A DNA stretch of 64,000 bases from Streptomyces sp. B21-105. Lineage in GTDB: Bacteria; Actinomycetota; Actinomycetes; Streptomycetales; Streptomycetaceae. Shown here in pieces: positions 63,245-64,000 of the stretch (position 1 is the stretch's first letter; every line of letters starts with the position of its first letter). The translations under genes and the position numbers were made by a program. The stretch spans positions 9,088,430 through 9,152,429 of the forward strand of contig NZ_JARUMJ010000001.1 in NCBI RefSeq assembly GCF_036898465.1, in the 5' to 3' direction. Below the pieces are notes generated by a model. It did not search any database. It was not told the origin of the DNA and was given only the letters and a program-made list of their open reading frames with translations.

Positions 63245-63402
63245 GACCCTGCACCCTTGCTCCAGGCAGTCCTTAACCACAAACTTATCCCACTCCTTAA
63301 CCTTTCTGCGCCCATTCCAGCGCGGCGGGTGCGGTGAGTTTGCCGGCGGTGGGCTTCGCGCAGCGTGCTTATGGCCGTCGGGGGAGGGGAAGTGTGATCG
63401 CC

Positions 63403-63588
63403 ATGACGAGCGTGATGCAGCACTACGGTCTGCTGTGGACCGACCCTGACGGTGCCCCGCAGGCGTCGGCCGGCAGGTACGACAAACGGTCGGCGAAGCG
63501 TCGCCGCACCGAACTCAAAGCTGTGGGCTGCACACGTGTCGAGATCGTGCCGGTCAGGCCGGGTGACGTTCCCGAGCCGGTTTCCTGA
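63403..63588 (+). CDS. Small hypothetical protein between tap and the helicase-like gene
   Basis: 61 residues from ATG 63403; GGGAGGGGA lies upstream. Sequence: MQHYGLLWTDPDGAPQASAG, then a basic stretch (KRSAKRRRTELKAVG) and VEIVPVRPGDVPEPV. No recognised domain. The ribosome site and natural composition support a real gene. It points away from tap and may share the promoter region with it. Confidence 0.5.
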   Translation: MTSVMQHYGLLWTDPDGAPQASAGRYDKRSAKRRRTELKAVGCTRVEIVPVRPGDVPEPVS

Positions 63589-63681
63589 GCGAAGCGGGGA
63601 CGTAGACAGAACTCTGCGATCAGAAGTCCCGTCCAGCAGCCCCCCGCCACGCAGCGCGTCGACCAGCCACTGAGCCATCCC

Positions 63682-64000
63682 TCAGTCGAACAGACCGAGG
63701 TCCGCGAGCAGCTGGCGCCGCGTATCGGGCAGCGAGTCTCGCCTGCTGCGCATGTTGCTGCGCCATACCCCGAGTCGGACCTCGGTTCCGTCTTCCAGCC
63801 GCTCTGTGTGCCCGCGTGGGACGGTCACGGTGCCGGTGCGGGCTCTGTACTGCGCGAGGGCCGCGACGCCCCGCTCGAACGTCGTAGAAGCCCTTGCGGG
63901 CTCCTCCGGCTCCGGGGCGAGCGGTGTGATGCCAAGCTGCTCCAGGCGCTCGCGCTGTCCGTCGGTCAGGGCCTGCCAGACCTTCGGCGTCCGCTGCCGG
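63682..64000 (-). CDS. Helicase-associated-domain protein, 3' end (5' part outside window)
   Basis: The minus strand is open from the window edge to a stop at 63682-63684, giving the last 105 residues: KVWQALTDGQRERLEQLGIT, FERGVAALAQYRARTGTVTV, then GTEVRLGVWRSNMRSRRDSL and QLLADLGLFD. The pattern W-x-x-(LTxEQ)-RLxxLG, then FxxG-x-x-A-L-x-x-Y-x-x-R-x-G, then LG-x-W-x-x-x-R-x-x-R is the helicase-associated (HA) domain repeat that ends many Streptomyces telomere-proximal helicase-like proteins. This supports a subtelomeric location. Confidence 0.75.
   Translation of the reverse strand, partial: RQRTPKVWQALTDGQRERLEQLGITPLAPEPEEPARASTTFERGVAALAQYRARTGTVTVPRGHTERLEDGTEVRLGVWRSNMRSRRDSLPDTRRQLLADLGLFD

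Noticed and set aside
1..64000. CRISPR arrays, rRNA operons, plasmid-type origins
   Set aside because: No regularly spaced short repeats, no rRNA-like sequence and no recognisable replication-initiator gene were seen on either strand.

Overview
The window is high-GC actinobacterial DNA, and its gene content points to a Streptomyces linear replicon: a chromosome arm or a large linear plasmid. The strongest evidence is at the right end. There, a Tpg-like telomere terminal protein gene (60481-61038), a Tap-like telomere-associated protein gene (61130-63244) and the C-terminal part of a helicase-associated-domain protein (63682-64000) lie together on the minus strand. No rRNA, tRNA or CRISPR array was found.

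Left part (1-34.8 kb). Ordinary accessory metabolism is interleaved with mobile DNA. It holds a partial SDR gene, a DoxX-like gene, and a molybdenum hydroxylase operon (2Fe-2S, FAD and Mo subunits) followed by an XdhC-type maturation gene into whose stop codon an IS630 element has landed. Next come a secreted protein, a block of IS debris that contains a relic of a second tap gene, and an MMPL exporter beside a histidine kinase/response regulator pair. They are followed by a broken MDR dehydrogenase and a broken divergent LysR gene, a low-GC Tat-exported amidohydrolase, a cluster of hypothetical genes facing an AlbA_2-type gene, and a TetR/NmrA/PPOX group.

Right part (34.8-60.4 kb). This is almost entirely insertion sequences, many nested. 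Several have clean boundaries. An ISL3 element (37979-39676) sits in an IS256 gene with an 8-bp duplication. An ISAs1 element (40168-41503) has a 10-bp duplication and an IS4 element (45743-47491) has a 10-bp duplication. IS30 (52159-53646) lies inside IS3 (51192-53973). Two IS5/IS427-like copies of 868 bp (21552-22419 and 49117-49984) look identical. A folD gene and a DUF4259 gene are the only housekeeping-like survivors.

The most interesting object is a 4.8-kb element at 54148-58957, inserted in a second ISL3 copy. It has 12-bp perfect terminal inverted repeats and a 3-bp TGA duplication. Besides an IS5-family transposase it carries, in one tight row, a zinc-ribbon protein, a DUF6192-like protein and a small RacP-like protein. 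A CGNR-type regulator and an MFS transporter face it as cargo. The same row recurs at 27.5-31.1 kb (decayed, with a secreted-protein cargo) and, truncated and strongly diverged, at 11.4-12.9 kb. A lone zinc-ribbon homologue lies at 36.9 kb. Keeping the gene order while the proteins have diverged suggests a family of cargo-carrying IS5-type transposons with conserved accessory genes.

A second theme is translational control. Two ISAs1 elements and one IS4 element have an inverted repeat whose 3' arm holds the transposase ribosome binding site. A similar structure can be rebuilt for an IS1380 gene. Many genes here are broken by a single base in G or C runs. Some of these breaks may be assembly errors rather than real decay. 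Functional names are by recognition of sequence families; no searches were run.
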